A program made the translations under genes and the position numbers. 64,000 nucleotides of DNA from Ralstonia sp. 25mfcol4.1 (GTDB lineage: Bacteria > Pseudomonadota > Gammaproteobacteria > Burkholderiales > Burkholderiaceae), in NCBI RefSeq assembly GCF_900104095.1, contig NZ_FNJO01000005.1, forward strand, positions 310,001 to 374,000. Reading direction: 5' to 3'. Shown here one piece after another: positions 1-9,393 of this stretch. The notes beneath the pieces were generated by a model, which was given only the letters and a program-made list of their open reading frames with translations, had not been told where the DNA came from and searched no databases. Within the stretch, counting starts at the first letter, position 1. Each line of letters opens with the position of its first letter.

Positions 1-600
1 CAGGAAGGCCAGCGCCAGCATCACGATGGTGGGATTGCGATTGATGAAGTTCGCCAGCGGCGTGGCGGCGAAGAGCATCACGGTCACGGCGGCAATCACC
101 GCCACGAACATGATCGGAATGTGATCTGTCATGCCTACGGCAGTGATGATGCTGTCGATCGAGAACACCAGATCCAGCACCAGGATCTGTCCGATGGCCG
201 CCGCGAATCCCGGCACGGCTCGGGCGCCGGCCGATTCGTCCTCGTGTTCAGGTTCCGGCGCCACATGCTCGTGGATTTCGCGCGTGGCTTTCCAGACCAG
301 GAAGGCGCCGCCGGCAATCAGGATGATGTCCCGCCAGGAAATACCCTTGCCCATGATGGTGAACACCGGTTCCGTCAACGCCACGATTACCGCGATGGTG
401 GCCAGCAGTCCCAGGCGCAGGATCAGCGCCAGGCCGATACCGATGCGGCGTGCCTTTTCCCGGTTGTGCTCGGGCAGCTTGTTGGTGAGGATGGAAATAA
501 AGATGAGGTTGTCGATGCCGAGCACGATTTCCATGGCGACCAGGGTGGCCAGGGCAGCCCAGGCGGATGGGTCGCGCGCCAGTTCGAGCAGTGTTTCCAT
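1..600 (-). CDS. TerC/YgdQ-family integral membrane protein (partial, 3' end beyond the window)
   Basis: The minus strand is open from an ATG at 600 to the window edge, giving about 200 residues with no stop. The protein begins [14 protein letters not shown] and is mostly hydrophobic helices. It carries the two acidic membrane motifs typical of TerC-like proteins: GIDN near residue 28 and SIDS near residue 148. A charged His/Glu-rich loop ([13 protein letters not shown]) lies between helices in the middle. The family is linked to metal ion export and tellurium resistance, but the substrate here cannot be told. The gene diverges from the oxalate genes to its right and is probably not part of that regulon. 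The family call is strong; the C-terminal part is missing. Confidence 0.9.
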   Translation of the reverse strand, partial: METLLELARDPSAWAALATLVAMEIVLGIDNLIFISILTNKLPEHNREKARRIGIGLALILRLGLLATIAVIVALTEPVFTIMGKGISWRDIILIAGGAFLVWKATREIHEHVAPEPEHEDESAGARAVPGFAAAIGQILVLDLVFSIDSIITAVGMTDHIPIMFVAVIAAVTVMLFAATPLANFINRNPTIVMLALAFL

Positions 601-773
601 GCGGACTCCAGATCTCCGTGACGATAGAAGAGGGCCGGGAAGCGGAACGGCGGCCCGCAAGCGGACAACGGTAGACATGGTAGTACACACCCCGCACGCG
701 GCGATACCGGTACAGCGTGCGCCGGCGCCACTGAGTGAAAGAACGAGGTTGTCGAACAGCGATTGTGAAATAT

Positions 774-789
774 AGTATGTGATATACCA
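774..789 (-). promoter_or_regulatory. Oxalate-regulon operator, copy 1
   Basis: On the minus strand this reads TGGTATATCACATACT, one mismatch from the shared 16-bp motif TGATATAYCACATACY. Its inner part, TGRTATAYCA, is palindromic, as expected for a GntR/FCD operator. It lies about 50 bp before the reductase gene at 838 and in the divergent interval with the TerC gene. Function is inferred from recurrence ahead of oxalate genes. Confidence 0.75.
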
Positions 790-837
790 AAGCATTCGCT
801 TCAACACATCACTATCACCACAATCAGGAGACAACCG

Positions 838-1854
838 ATGAAGATCTGTATCTACGGAGCGGGAGCCATTGGCGGCTACATGGGCGCCCAGCTGGCGTTG
901 GCGGGTGCCGACGTCAGCTTTATCGCCCGGGGGCCCCATCTGGCGGCCATGCAGGCCCATGGCGTGCGCTTGCAGATCGAAGGTCAGGAGCGGGTGGCCA
1001 AGGTGCGTTGCACCAGCGATCCGCGCGAACTGGGGCCACAGGATTACGTTTTCATCACTTTGAAGGCGCACCAGGTGCCCGGTGTGGTGGACCTGATGCA
1101 GCCGCTGCTAGGGCCGCAGACGGCCGTGGTGACTGGCGTCAACGGCATTCCCTACTGGTATTTCCACAAGCACGGCGGCGAATTCGCCGGGCGGGCGCTG
1201 GAAAGCGTGGACCCGGGAGGCAAGCAGTGGCAAGGCCTGGGGCCCGAGCGCGCCATCGGCTGCGTGCTGTATCCGGCGGCCGAAATCGTGGCGCCGGGCG
1301 TTATCAAGCACGTCTATGGGAAGAAATTTCCGATTGGCGAACCCGATGGCACCCGCTCGGACCGCGTCACGCGACTGTCCGAGATGATGGCCAAGGCCGA
1401 TCTCGATGCCCCGGTGCGCGACAACATCCGTGACGAGATCTGGCTGAAGCTGTGGGGCAACCTCTGCTTCAACCCGATCAGCGCGCTGACGCATGGCACG
1501 CTGGATATCATTACGTCCGACCCGGCCACGCGCGCCTTGTCCAAGCAGATGATGCTCGAAGCCAAGGATATCGCCGAGCGGTTCGGCGTTCACTTCCGGG
1601 TGGACGTGGAACGCCGGATCGACGGCGCGGGGGCGGTGGGCGCGCACAAGACGTCGATGCTGCAGGATCTGGAGGCGGGCAGGGCCATGGAGATCGACCC
1701 GCTGCTGACCGTCGTGCAGGAGATGGGCCGGATGATCGGCCAGCCCACGCCGATGATCGACGCGGTGCTGGGTCTGATCAAACAGCGCGACCGGATGGCC
1801 CAGTCGGCGCCCGCAGGCAGCGCCGAGCCGGTCAAGGTAGCCAAGGCCGCCTGA
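838..1854 (+). CDS. PanE/ApbA-family 2-dehydropantoate 2-reductase; candidate oxalyl-CoA reductase
   Basis: This 338-residue protein has an N-terminal Rossmann nucleotide-binding motif ([14 protein letters not shown], residues 7-20) and a C-terminal ApbA helical domain with the expected Lys/Asn-rich catalytic region ([18 protein letters not shown]). An SD sequence (AGGAGA) precedes the ATG. By family it should be an NADPH-dependent ketopantoate reductase. However, it sits behind an oxalate-regulon operator next to CoA-transferase and oxalyl-CoA decarboxylase genes. In Methylobacterium extorquens a PanE paralogue (PanE2) was shown to be an oxalyl-CoA reductase that makes glyoxylate for assimilation, and that activity was described classically in Pseudomonas (now Cupriavidus) oxalaticus. 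I infer the same role here; a true pantothenate role is the alternative. Confidence 0.85.
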   Translation: MKICIYGAGAIGGYMGAQLALAGADVSFIARGPHLAAMQAHGVRLQIEGQERVAKVRCTSDPRELGPQDYVFITLKAHQVPGVVDLMQPLLGPQTAVVTGVNGIPYWYFHKHGGEFAGRALESVDPGGKQWQGLGPERAIGCVLYPAAEIVAPGVIKHVYGKKFPIGEPDGTRSDRVTRLSEMMAKADLDAPVRDNIRDEIWLKLWGNLCFNPISALTHGTLDIITSDPATRALSKQMMLEAKDIAERFGVHFRVDVERRIDGAGAVGAHKTSMLQDLEAGRAMEIDPLLTVVQEMGRMIGQPTPMIDAVLGLIKQRDRMAQSAPAGSAEPVKVAKAA

Positions 1855-1904
1855 AGCCGGGCGGTTGTAAGCGAGGGCAATGACCTTCGGCAGTGCCGTC
1901 GATG

Positions 1905-1920
1905 TGATATACCATATACG
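1905..1920 (+). promoter_or_regulatory. Oxalate-regulon operator, copy 2 (regulator's own promoter)
   Basis: The site reads TGATATACCATATACG, two mismatches from TGATATAYCACATACY. It lies in the interval before the GntR regulator gene at 2084, which fits autoregulation. Confidence 0.65.
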
Positions 1921-2083
1921 AAAGGCCGGACTCGTCCCTTGCGTCACAATGTGGTGCGGAGAACGCCAGATTGATGAGCAGAACGCATGACGCCATGCCA
2001 AACTGGTGTCTTGACGTTCACGGGACGGGTGCCACCGGACGCCAGACCGGCGTCCGGGGCACCGGCCACTGACGAGTGCATTC

Positions 2084-2803
2084 ATGTCTGCCCAAAGCCA
2101 ACCCGAAATCCAGCCGCAAGGGCTGTCCCTGTCGCTGCAACCGATCAATGCCGGCGCCAGCCTGCGCGACCAGGCGTACGCGATGCTGCGCCAGGCGATT
2201 GCTGACGCCGATATCTACCAGTCACGCGAGGAAGTCCGGCTCGACGAGCGCGTGCTGTCCGAAGCCCTGGGGGTCAGCCGAACCCCGATCCGCGAGGCGA
2301 TGACACTGCTGGAGCAGGAGGGTTTCCTGCGCACGGTGCCGCGCCGTGGCATCTATATCACCCGCAAGACCAAGCGTGAAATCGTCGAGATGATCCAGGT
2401 CTGGGCCGCGCTGGAAAGCATGGCCGCCCGCCTGGCGACGCAGAACGCCACCGACGAGGAGATCGGCAAGCTGCGCCATATGTTCGACAGCTTCCGCGAC
2501 TCCACGCCGGCCGAGCATATCGAGGAATATTCCGACGCCAATATCGTGTTTCATCAGGCGATCGTGCAGTTGTCGAAGTCGCAGATCATCATGGATCAGA
2601 TCAAGAACATCTTTGTCCATGTGCGCGCGATTCGTAAAATGACGATTTCGCAAAGCGACCGCGCGGCGCGTTCCATCGTCGATCACCTGCGGATTATCGA
2701 GGCGCTGGAAAAGCGGGACACCGAACTGGCCGAACGGCTGGTGCGCCAGCATTCGCTCGACCTGGCCGACTACGTGGAAAAACACTGCGATTTCCTCGAC
2801 TGA
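2084..2803 (+). CDS. GntR-family (FCD/FadR subfamily) transcriptional regulator
   Basis: The 239-residue protein has a winged helix-turn-helix at about residues 25-90 (LSEALGVSRTPIREAMTLLEQEGFL, written here in parts: LSEALGVSRTPIREA, then MTLLEQEGFL) and an all-helical FCD ligand domain at about 95-225 with His residues (FHQAI, VDHLRIIEAL, RQHSLDLA) that often bind metal in this family. FCD regulators usually respond to small carboxylic acids. It lies between the PanE-like and Frc-like genes, with a copy of the repeated palindromic motif in its own promoter region and a terminator behind it. I infer that it controls the oxalate regulon; oxalate, oxalyl-CoA or glyoxylate are possible effectors. 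Activator or repressor cannot be told. Confidence 0.92.
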   Translation: MSAQSQPEIQPQGLSLSLQPINAGASLRDQAYAMLRQAIADADIYQSREEVRLDERVLSEALGVSRTPIREAMTLLEQEGFLRTVPRRGIYITRKTKREIVEMIQVWAALESMAARLATQNATDEEIGKLRHMFDSFRDSTPAEHIEEYSDANIVFHQAIVQLSKSQIIMDQIKNIFVHVRAIRKMTISQSDRAARSIVDHLRIIEALEKRDTELAERLVRQHSLDLADYVEKHCDFLD

Positions 2804-2941
2804 TCCATCTGCCAGCCGCCGCCTGATGCCGTTGCCGTCCAGTCGGCGGGAACGCCCCCTGACGATCGCCGGGCGAGGGAAGGGCGGCCTTGGCCGTCTG
2901 GCATCTCGCCGGGTCGGGATCGGGACGGAAAGCATCATTTG

Positions 2942-2976
2942 CACCCCAACCGCCTCAGGGCTGTTGGGGTGTTTTT
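2942..2976 (+). terminator. Rho-independent terminator after the GntR gene
   Basis: A 9-bp perfect stem (CACCCCAAC at 2942-2950 with GTTGGGGTG at 2963-2971) and a 12-nt loop are followed by TTTTT (2972-2976). It lies 139 bp past the regulator stop, so the regulator and the next operon are separate units. Confidence 0.85.
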
Positions 2977-3073
2977 GTTGGTAAGGCCCGTTGCGCACAC
3001 CAGCCAGATTACGCCTGCTGCGATGCAGCATCGAAACCTCCTGAATTCGGGTTTAAACCCCCTTGCGTCTTCG

Positions 3074-3089
3074 TGATATACCACATACT
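3074..3089 (+). promoter_or_regulatory. Oxalate-regulon operator, copy 3
   Basis: Perfect match to the motif (TGATATACCACATACT), 40 bp before the ATG of the CoA-transferase gene at 3129. The flanks extend the inner dyad to GTGATATACCAC. Confidence 0.8.
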
Positions 3090-3128
3090 GTATGTCAACA
3101 GAGCAAAACACACATCAGGAGACGCACC

Positions 3129-4376
3129 ATGGCCGACACCCACAACGAACGCAAAGCCCTCGACGGTATTCGCATTCTGGACATGACACACGTGCAGGCC
3201 GGTCCTTCGGCCACGCAGTTGATGGCCTGGATGGGTGCCGACGTCATCAAGGTCGAAATGCCGGGCCGCGGCGACATCACGCGCAGCCAGCTGCGCGACG
3301 TGCCGAACGCCGACAGCCTGTACTTCACCATGCTGAACAGCAACAAGCGCAGCCTGACGCTCAATATGAAGACGCCCGAAGGCAAGGCGCTGCTGGAAGA
3401 CCTGATCCAGCAGAGCGACGTGCTGATCGAGAACTTTGGCCCGGGTGTGCTGGCTCGCGCCGGATTCGACTGGGACCATATCCAGGACCTGAATCCGCGC
3501 ATGATCTATGCGTCGATCAAGGGCTTCGGCCCTGGCCCGTACCAGGATTGCAAGGCGTATGAGAACGTGGCCCAGTGCATGGGCGGTTCCGCATCGACGA
3601 CCGGCGAGGCCGCCGGCATGCCGACAGTGACTGGCGCGCAGATCGGCGATTCCGGCACGGGCGTCCACTGCGTGGTCGGCATCCTGGCCGCACTGCTGCA
3701 GCGCGAGCATTCGGGCCGCGGCCAGCGTGTGGAAGTTGCCATGCAGGACGCCGTGCTGAACCTGTGCCGTGTGAAGCTGCGCGACCAGCAGCGTCTGGAT
3801 GCCGGCCCGCTGCGTGAGTATCCCAACGATCAGTTCGACGACCACGTGCCCCGTGCCGGCAACGCGTCGGGCGGCGGCCAGCCCGGTGCGGCGCTGCGCT
3901 GCGCGCCGGGCGGTCCGAACGACTATGTCTACGTCATCATCCAGCCGCAGGGCTGGGAGCCGCTGATGCGCCTGTGCCGCCGTGAAGACCTGATCACCGA
4001 TCCGGAATTCGCCACGCCTGAAGTGCGCCTGAAAAAGCTCACCGCCTGTTTCGGCATCATCGAGCAATGGACGATGGGCCGCACCAAGTTCGAGGTGATG
4101 AACGCGCTCAACGAGGTGGATGTGCCGTGCGGCCCGATCCTGTCGATGAAGGACCTCATCGAGGACAAGTCGATGTACGAGCGCGGCTACCTGGTGGAAC
4201 TGGAACATCCGACGCGCGGCAAATACGTGCAGCTCGGCTCGCCGATCACGTTGTCCGATTCGCCGGTGAACGTCGAACGCTCGCCGCTGCTTGGCGAGCA
4301 CACCGACGAGATCCTGGAATGGCTTGGGCGCTCGCCGGCACAGATTGCGGCGCTGCGCGTAGCGGGAGCGGTCTGA
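3129..4376 (+). CDS. CaiB/BaiF (class III) CoA-transferase, formyl-CoA:oxalate CoA-transferase-like, paralogue 1
   Basis: The 415-residue product is a class III CoA-transferase. The ATG at 3129 was chosen over an upstream in-frame codon because AGGAGACGCACC directly precedes it and the protein then begins like its paralogues. It carries the family start ([14 protein letters not shown]), [19 protein letters not shown] and the catalytic Asp in QIGDSGTG (Asp174). The glycine-rich loop reads SGGGQPGA followed by an RCAPGG insertion, where true formyl-CoA transferases have GGGGQPGW. It is closely similar to the gene at 11906 and less so to the one at 7390 beside oxc. Likely role: transfer of CoA to oxalate, with donor uncertain (formyl-CoA or succinyl-CoA). 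It is first in an operon with the FAH-family gene. Confidence 0.9.
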   Translation: MADTHNERKALDGIRILDMTHVQAGPSATQLMAWMGADVIKVEMPGRGDITRSQLRDVPNADSLYFTMLNSNKRSLTLNMKTPEGKALLEDLIQQSDVLIENFGPGVLARAGFDWDHIQDLNPRMIYASIKGFGPGPYQDCKAYENVAQCMGGSASTTGEAAGMPTVTGAQIGDSGTGVHCVVGILAALLQREHSGRGQRVEVAMQDAVLNLCRVKLRDQQRLDAGPLREYPNDQFDDHVPRAGNASGGGQPGAALRCAPGGPNDYVYVIIQPQGWEPLMRLCRREDLITDPEFATPEVRLKKLTACFGIIEQWTMGRTKFEVMNALNEVDVPCGPILSMKDLIEDKSMYERGYLVELEHPTRGKYVQLGSPITLSDSPVNVERSPLLGEHTDEILEWLGRSPAQIAALRVAGAV

Positions 4377-4487
4377 CCCGAGGCGCCCGCCACGGCGGGC
4401 GTCCGTCTCGACGGCCTCTGAGAGGGGCTCCGAAGTCTGAACAAAGTGCAGGCGCGGCACTTGCCCGCCTGCCGGAGGAACGCTGCC

Positions 4488-5270
4488 GTGCAAACCTGGA
4501 TCCGCTTCCGCCGTCCCGACGGCGACACCGCTTACGGCCGTCTTGACGATGCCGATGCCGACCGCGTCATCGAATTCGATGGCCCCGGCTACACCGACCC
4601 CCGTCCCACTGGCAACACCTACAGCTACGCCTCGCTGGACCTGCTGGCCCCGTGCGAGCCCGGCAAGATCGTGGCGCTGTGGAACAACTTTCACGCGCTG
4701 GCCGCCCGCCTGGAGAAATCGGTACCTGTGCATCCGCTGTTCCTGCTGAAGCCGGCCAGTTCGCTGGCTGGCCCCGGCGACGCCATCCGTCGCCCGGCCG
4801 GATACACCGGAAAGATCGCCTACGAAGGCGAACTTGGCATTGTCATCGGCCGCGAATGCCGAAATGTGCCGCTGAGCGAAGCGGCCTCGCACATCTTCGG
4901 CTACACCATCGTCAATGACGTCACGGCGGGCGAACTGCTCAATGCCGATCCGAACTTCCCGCAGTGGACGCGCGCCAAGGGATCCGACACCTTCGGCTGC
5001 ATCGGTCCGGCCATCGTCACCGGCTTTGACTGGCGTAGCGCCAGCGTGGTGACGCGGCTGGACGGCGCCGAACGCCAGAACTATCCGCTCTCCGACATCG
5101 TTTTTTCGCCAGAGGAGCAGGTCAGCCGGCTGTCGCAGGACATGACGCTGATGCCGGGCGACGTGATCGCCGTCGGCACGTCGATTGGGGTCGGGTCGAT
5201 GAAGGACGGCTCGGTGGTGGAGGTGTCTATCCGCGGGATCGGCTCGCTCGTCAACCATATGGGCGCCTGA
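4488..5270 (+). CDS. Fumarylacetoacetate hydrolase (FAH) family protein
   Basis: A 260-residue FAH-family enzyme. I place the start at a GTG (4488) because GGAGG lies 10 bp upstream. The metal-site pattern is present (YEGELGIVIG for the Glu pair; VNDVTAGELL and WTRAKGSDTFGCIGP downstream; FSPEEQVSRLSQDMTLMPGD, then GTSIGVG near the end). Members split or decarboxylate 2-oxo acids such as acylpyruvates, oxaloacetate or 2-hydroxyhepta-2,4-dienedioate. The gene lies 111 bp behind a CoA-transferase gene under an oxalate-regulon operator. That suggests a role with an oxalate-related C3-C5 keto acid, but the substrate is unknown. It differs from the true fumarylacetoacetase at 27342. Confidence 0.85.
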   Translation: MQTWIRFRRPDGDTAYGRLDDADADRVIEFDGPGYTDPRPTGNTYSYASLDLLAPCEPGKIVALWNNFHALAARLEKSVPVHPLFLLKPASSLAGPGDAIRRPAGYTGKIAYEGELGIVIGRECRNVPLSEAASHIFGYTIVNDVTAGELLNADPNFPQWTRAKGSDTFGCIGPAIVTGFDWRSASVVTRLDGAERQNYPLSDIVFSPEEQVSRLSQDMTLMPGDVIAVGTSIGVGSMKDGSVVEVSIRGIGSLVNHMGA

Positions 5271-5303
5271 GCCGGTTCAAAGGCGCCCGCCGGGCGGAGT
5301 AGG

Positions 5304-5335
5304 GCGGACATGCCCAGACAGCCAGGCATGTCCGC
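5304..5335. terminator. Hairpin after the FAH-family gene, possible terminator
   Basis: An 11-bp perfect inverted repeat (GCGGACATGCC at 5304-5314, GGCATGTCCGC at 5325-5335) with a 10-nt loop. There is no clear T-run after it, so it may be a weak or factor-aided terminator or an RNA-stabilising hairpin. Confidence 0.5.
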
Positions 5336-5436
5336 AGGGGATCAGTAATTTCCCTTATTTGCGTCTAATTTTCACGAAATGCTGCGCTGCACCGACGAAA
5401 GTTCGTCGAAATAGTGGGAATTTACTTGCCGATCTT

Positions 5437-5452
5437 TGATATATCACATACC
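5437..5452 (+). promoter_or_regulatory. Oxalate-regulon operator, copy 4 (oxc promoter region)
   Basis: Perfect match (TGATATATCACATACC), with the inner TGATATATCA a perfect 10-bp palindrome. It lies 152 bp before the oxc start. Confidence 0.8.
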
Positions 5453-5604
5453 GTATTTCAGCGTCATCGAGTACAGGGAAGCGCGAGGAAGGAGACACCG
5501 CTCCGTTTTGTCCAAAGCATCCAGGCCGAACGTGAGCGCGACCGCTGAAGACCACCCTGAAGAAGAAAGTCCAATCCCGTCAATTTGCATAGAAGGAAGC
5601 AACC

Positions 5605-7341
5605 ATGGCAGAAGTCGGAAACGAACTGCAGCGTCACGCTGTAGAAGAACAGCAGGCACAAACCGATGGTTTCCATCTGGTCATCGACGCGCTGAAGCTG
5701 AACGGCATCGAAAACATCTACGGCCTGCCTGGTATTCCGGTCACCGATCTGGCCCGCCTGGCGCAGGCCAACGGCATGCGCGTCATCAGCTTCCGCCATG
5801 AGCAGAACGCGGGCAACGCCGCGGCAATTGCCGGCTTCCTGACGCAAAAGCCGGGGGTTTGCCTGACCGTGTCCGCGCCGGGCTTCCTGAACGGGCTCAC
5901 CGCGCTGGCGAACGCCACGACCAACTGCTTCCCGATGATCCTGATCAGCGGCTCGAGCGAGCGCGAGATCGTCGACCTGCAGCAGGGTGACTACGAGGAA
6001 ATGGACCAGCTGGCCATCGCCCGCCCGCACGCCAAGGCCGCCTTCCGCGTGCTGCACGCCGAAGACATCGGCGTCGGTGTCGCCCGTGCCATCCGCGCCG
6101 CCGTGTCGGGCCGTCCCGGCGGTGTGTACCTGGACCTCCCGGCCAAGCTGCTGGCCCAGTCGATGGAAGCCGAGAAGGGCCGCAAGTCACTGATCAAGGT
6201 CGTGGACCCGGCCCCGCGCCAGTTGCCGGCGCCGGATGCGATCGACCGCGCCGTCGAACTGCTGAAGGGCGCCAAGCGTCCGCTGATCCTGCTGGGCAAG
6301 GGCGCCGCCTACGCACGCGCCGATGCCGATATCCGCGCGCTGGTCGAGAAGACCGGCATTCCGTACCTGCCCATGTCGATGGCCAAGGGGCTGATCCCCG
6401 ATACGCATCCGCAATCGGCGTCGGCCGCGCGTTCGTATGTGCTGGCGGAGGCCGATGTGGTGCTGCTGGTCGGCGCCCGGCTGAACTGGCTCCTGTCGCA
6501 CGGCAAGGGCAAGACCTGGGGCAAGCCGAAGCAGTTCATCCAGATCGACATCTCGCCGACCGAGATGGACAGCAACGTGGCCATCGCCGCGCCGGTCGTG
6601 GGCGACATTGGTTCCTGCGTGTCGGCTCTGCTGGACAAGATCGGCAATGACTTTGCCAAGCCGGGCGCCGAGTGGATTGGCGCGGTGGACGAACGCAAGG
6701 AAAAGAACCTGGCGAAGATGGCCGAGACGCTGGCCAAGGAAACCACGCCGATGAACTTCCACGGCGCGCTGCGCGTGCTCAAGGACGTCGTCAAGGCCAA
6801 CCCGGGCATCTCGTTTGTCAACGAAGGCGCCAACACGCTGGACTACGCCCGCGCCGTGATCGACATGTACGAGCCGCGCAAGCGTCTGGACGTAGGCACC
6901 TGGGGCGTGATGGGCGTGGGCATGGGCTACGCGGTGGCGGCGGCGGTGGAAACCAGCAAGCCGGTCCTGGCGGTGTGCGGTGACAGCGCCTTCGGTTTCT
7001 CGGGCATGGAAGTCGAGACGATCTGCCGCTACAACCTGCCGGTCTGCGTCGTGGTGTTCAACAACAACGGCGTCTACAAGGGCATCGACAAGAACCCGAC
7101 CGGCGGCGCAGATCCGGCCGTCACGATGTTCGTGCCGGGCGCGCGCTACGACAAGATGATGGAAGCGTTCGGCGGTGTCGGCCACAACGTCACCACACCG
7201 GCGGAACTCGAAGCCGCGGTGAACGAGGCGCTGCGATCGGGCAAGCCCACGCTGATCAACGCCGTCATCGATCCGGCAGCCGGCACCGAAAGCGGCCGCC
7301 TGACCAACCTGAATCCGCAGAGCTCGGCCAGCAAGCAATAA
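5605..7341 (+). CDS. oxc: Oxalyl-CoA decarboxylase
   Basis: The 578-residue thiamine diphosphate enzyme converts oxalyl-CoA to formyl-CoA and CO2. The N-terminal domain has the cofactor-activating Glu region ([16 protein letters not shown]) and the oxalyl-CoA decarboxylase signature [15 protein letters not shown]. The C-terminal domain has the ThDP/Mg motif [19 protein letters not shown] ending in [10 protein letters not shown]. Length matches the family. An SD (AAGGAAG) precedes the ATG. It forms an operon with the true formyl-CoA transferase gene 48 bp downstream, the usual arrangement for oxalate catabolism. Formyl-CoA made here can pass its CoA to new oxalate, releasing formate. Confidence 0.98.
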   Translation: MAEVGNELQRHAVEEQQAQTDGFHLVIDALKLNGIENIYGLPGIPVTDLARLAQANGMRVISFRHEQNAGNAAAIAGFLTQKPGVCLTVSAPGFLNGLTALANATTNCFPMILISGSSEREIVDLQQGDYEEMDQLAIARPHAKAAFRVLHAEDIGVGVARAIRAAVSGRPGGVYLDLPAKLLAQSMEAEKGRKSLIKVVDPAPRQLPAPDAIDRAVELLKGAKRPLILLGKGAAYARADADIRALVEKTGIPYLPMSMAKGLIPDTHPQSASAARSYVLAEADVVLLVGARLNWLLSHGKGKTWGKPKQFIQIDISPTEMDSNVAIAAPVVGDIGSCVSALLDKIGNDFAKPGAEWIGAVDERKEKNLAKMAETLAKETTPMNFHGALRVLKDVVKANPGISFVNEGANTLDYARAVIDMYEPRKRLDVGTWGVMGVGMGYAVAAAVETSKPVLAVCGDSAFGFSGMEVETICRYNLPVCVVVFNNNGVYKGIDKNPTGGADPAVTMFVPGARYDKMMEAFGGVGHNVTTPAELEAAVNEALRSGKPTLINAVIDPAAGTESGRLTNLNPQSSASKQ

Positions 7342-7389
7342 CCACCCGACCACCCGAATTTCACCCTCTATTCCAATAGGAGAGCGAAC

Positions 7390-8640
7390 GTGAATCTTCC
7401 ACTGAGCGGCATCAAGATCATCGACTTCACGCATGTCCAGGCCGGCCCCGCCTGCACGCAACTTCTCGCATGGTTCGGCGCGGACGTCATCAAGGTGGAG
7501 CGCCCCGGCTCCGGCGACGTGACGCGCACGCAGCTGCGCGATCAGCCCGACGCCGACGCGCTGTACTTCACGATGCTCAACAGCAACAAGCGTTCGCTGA
7601 CGCTGGACACCAAGAAGCCGGAAGGCAAGAAGATCCTGGAGCAGCTGATCCGCGAATCGGACGTGCTGGTCGAGAACTTCGGCCCGGGCGCGCTGGACCG
7701 CATGGGCTTCTCCTGGGACCGCATCAAGGAACTGAACCCGATGATGATCGTGGCATCGGTCAAGGGCTTCAGCGACGGCCACCACTATGAAGACCTGAAG
7801 GTCTACGAGAACGTGGCGCAGTGCGCCGGCGGTGCCGCATCGACGACCGGCTTCTGGGATGGCCCGCCTACCGTGTCGGCCGCCGCCCTGGGCGATTCGA
7901 ACACCGGCATGCACCTGGCCATCGGCATCCTGACCGCGATCATCGGCCGCCAGCAGACCGGCAAGGGCCAGAAGGTTGCGGTGTCGATGCAGGACGCCGT
8001 GCTGAACCTGTGCCGCGTGAAGCTGCGTGACCAGCAGCGCCTGGACGCCCTGGGCTACCTGGAAGAGTACCCCCAGTACCCGCACGGCACGTTCAGCGAC
8101 GTGGTGCCGCGTGGCGGCAATGCCGGCGGCGGCGGCCAGCCGGGCTGGGTGCTGAAGTGCAAGGGCTGGGAAACCGATCCCAACGCCTATATCTACTTCA
8201 CCGTCCAGGGCCACGCCTGGGAGCCGATCTGCAAGGCGCTGGGCCGGGAAGAGTGGATCAACGATCCGAACTACAACACCGCCAAGGCCCGCCAGCCGCA
8301 CATCTTCGATATCTTCAATACCATCGAAGAGTGGCTTGCCGACAAGACCAAGTACGAAGCGGTGGACATCCTGCGCAAGTTCGACATTCCGTGCTCGCCT
8401 GTGCTGTCGATGAAGGAAATCGCTGCCGATGAATCGCTGCGCAAGAGCGGGTCGATCGTGGAAGTTCCGCACAAGCAACGTGGCACGTACCTGACCGTGG
8501 GCAGCCCGATCAAGTTCTCGGACCTGAAGCCGGAAATCACGGGTTCGCCGCTGCTGGGCGAGCACAGCGAGGAAGTGCTGTCCGGCCTGGGCTACAACGC
8601 CGAGGAGATCGCCCGTCTGCGCGAAGCGCAGGTGATCTGA
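7390..8640 (+). CDS. frc: Formyl-CoA:oxalate CoA-transferase
   Basis: This 416-residue class III CoA-transferase closely follows characterised Frc/YfdW. It has [25 protein letters not shown], the catalytic Asp169 in ALGDSNTG, and the glycine loop [12 protein letters not shown] that closes over the active site. A GTG start at 7390 is supported by AGGAGA just upstream and by alignment, which places the Asp at the standard number. It lies right after oxc, so the pair completes the formyl-CoA/oxalyl-CoA cycle. Unlike the paralogues at 3129 and 11906, it keeps the Trp after the glycine loop. It ends 52 bp before a strong terminator. Confidence 0.97.
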   Translation: MNLPLSGIKIIDFTHVQAGPACTQLLAWFGADVIKVERPGSGDVTRTQLRDQPDADALYFTMLNSNKRSLTLDTKKPEGKKILEQLIRESDVLVENFGPGALDRMGFSWDRIKELNPMMIVASVKGFSDGHHYEDLKVYENVAQCAGGAASTTGFWDGPPTVSAAALGDSNTGMHLAIGILTAIIGRQQTGKGQKVAVSMQDAVLNLCRVKLRDQQRLDALGYLEEYPQYPHGTFSDVVPRGGNAGGGGQPGWVLKCKGWETDPNAYIYFTVQGHAWEPICKALGREEWINDPNYNTAKARQPHIFDIFNTIEEWLADKTKYEAVDILRKFDIPCSPVLSMKEIAADESLRKSGSIVEVPHKQRGTYLTVGSPIKFSDLKPEITGSPLLGEHSEEVLSGLGYNAEEIARLREAQVI

Positions 8641-8692
8641 GCAGGACGCCACCTTTGCCAGCGCCCCGATGGTGACAGCGGGCCGGAACAGG

Positions 8693-8740
8693 CGCGCCGG
8701 GGCGCGTGGTTGAACAACCACGTACACCGGCGCGTTTTTC
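8693..8740 (+). terminator. Rho-independent terminator after oxc-frc
   Basis: A two-part hairpin. The outer stem is CGCGCCGG (8693-8700) with CCGGCGCG (8727-8734). The inner stem is CGTGGTTG/CAACCACG around an AA loop. TTTTTC follows at 8735. It separates oxc-frc from the PAS gene. Confidence 0.85.
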
Positions 8741-8899
8741 GTCTGGACCCGCAAGCTGAAGGCCCCGTTGCGGCTGACCCGAGGGACCAGCCCGATGGCC
8801 CGGCAGCGCCGGCAGTGCCACAATGAGTGCCCGGCCCGGGGCGCCCCGGGGGCAGCCGGGGACGGCGAAACGGCCACCCACCATTCCTCAGGAATGACC

Positions 8900-9346
8900 A
8901 TGCAGACTGCAATCGACTATGAACAGCTGGTGTCGGCCATCGGCGACGCCGTCATCATCTCCGGCGCCGACGGCGCCATCACCTTGTGGAACCCGGCGGC
9001 GGAGTACATGTTCGGCTACACCCAGGAGGAAGCCCTGGGCAAGTCGCTGGACCTGATCATTCCCGAGCGCCTCCGTGCGCGGCACTGGGAAGGCTACGAC
9101 AAGACCATGGCAACGGGCCAGACCCGCTACGGCCATGACCTGCTCAAGGTGCCGGCGATCAACAAGAAGGGCGATGCGATGTCGATCGCCTTTACCGTGG
9201 CGCTTCTGCATGGCGACGGCGGCGAAGTCACGGGCATCGTGGCGATCATCCGCGACGAGACCGTGCGCTTCCAGGAAGAGCGGGCGCTGCGCAAGCGCAT
9301 CGCGGAACTGGAAGCCAAGGCGGCCGCTGCGGCCGCAGCCGGCTGA
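8900..9346 (+). CDS. Single PAS-domain protein
   Basis: About 148 residues. The PAS fold covers residues 5-120, with ISGADGAITLWNPAAEYMFGY and the loop EEALGKSLDLIIPERLR typical of the family. A short charged helix and an alanine-rich tail (AELEAKAAAAAAAG) end the protein; this could be a coiled coil. No kinase, cyclase or DNA-binding domain is attached. Two ATGs compete (8894 and 8900); AGGA sits 6 nt before the second, which I chose. It lies between the oxc-frc terminator and the convergent sucD gene. No oxalate operator precedes it, so a link to oxalate sensing is only positional. Confidence 0.8.
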   Translation: MQTAIDYEQLVSAIGDAVIISGADGAITLWNPAAEYMFGYTQEEALGKSLDLIIPERLRARHWEGYDKTMATGQTRYGHDLLKVPAINKKGDAMSIAFTVALLHGDGGEVTGIVAIIRDETVRFQEERALRKRIAELEAKAAAAAAAG

Positions 9347-9393
9347 CAGGCCGGTCCGGGGCGCCCGCCTTCGTCGCCGCTGCGCCCCGGTTC

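Noticed and set aside
3009-5258. Long open frame on the minus strand (749 codons)
   Set aside because: It mirrors the Frc-like and FAH-family genes, has a skewed His/Arg/Ala-rich composition and no SD or family resemblance. High GC makes such shadow frames common.
6187-8901. Very long minus-strand open frame (904 codons) opposite oxc and frc
   Set aside because: The plus strand carries two clear enzymes with active-site motifs. The minus frame has low-complexity His/Arg composition and no start signal.
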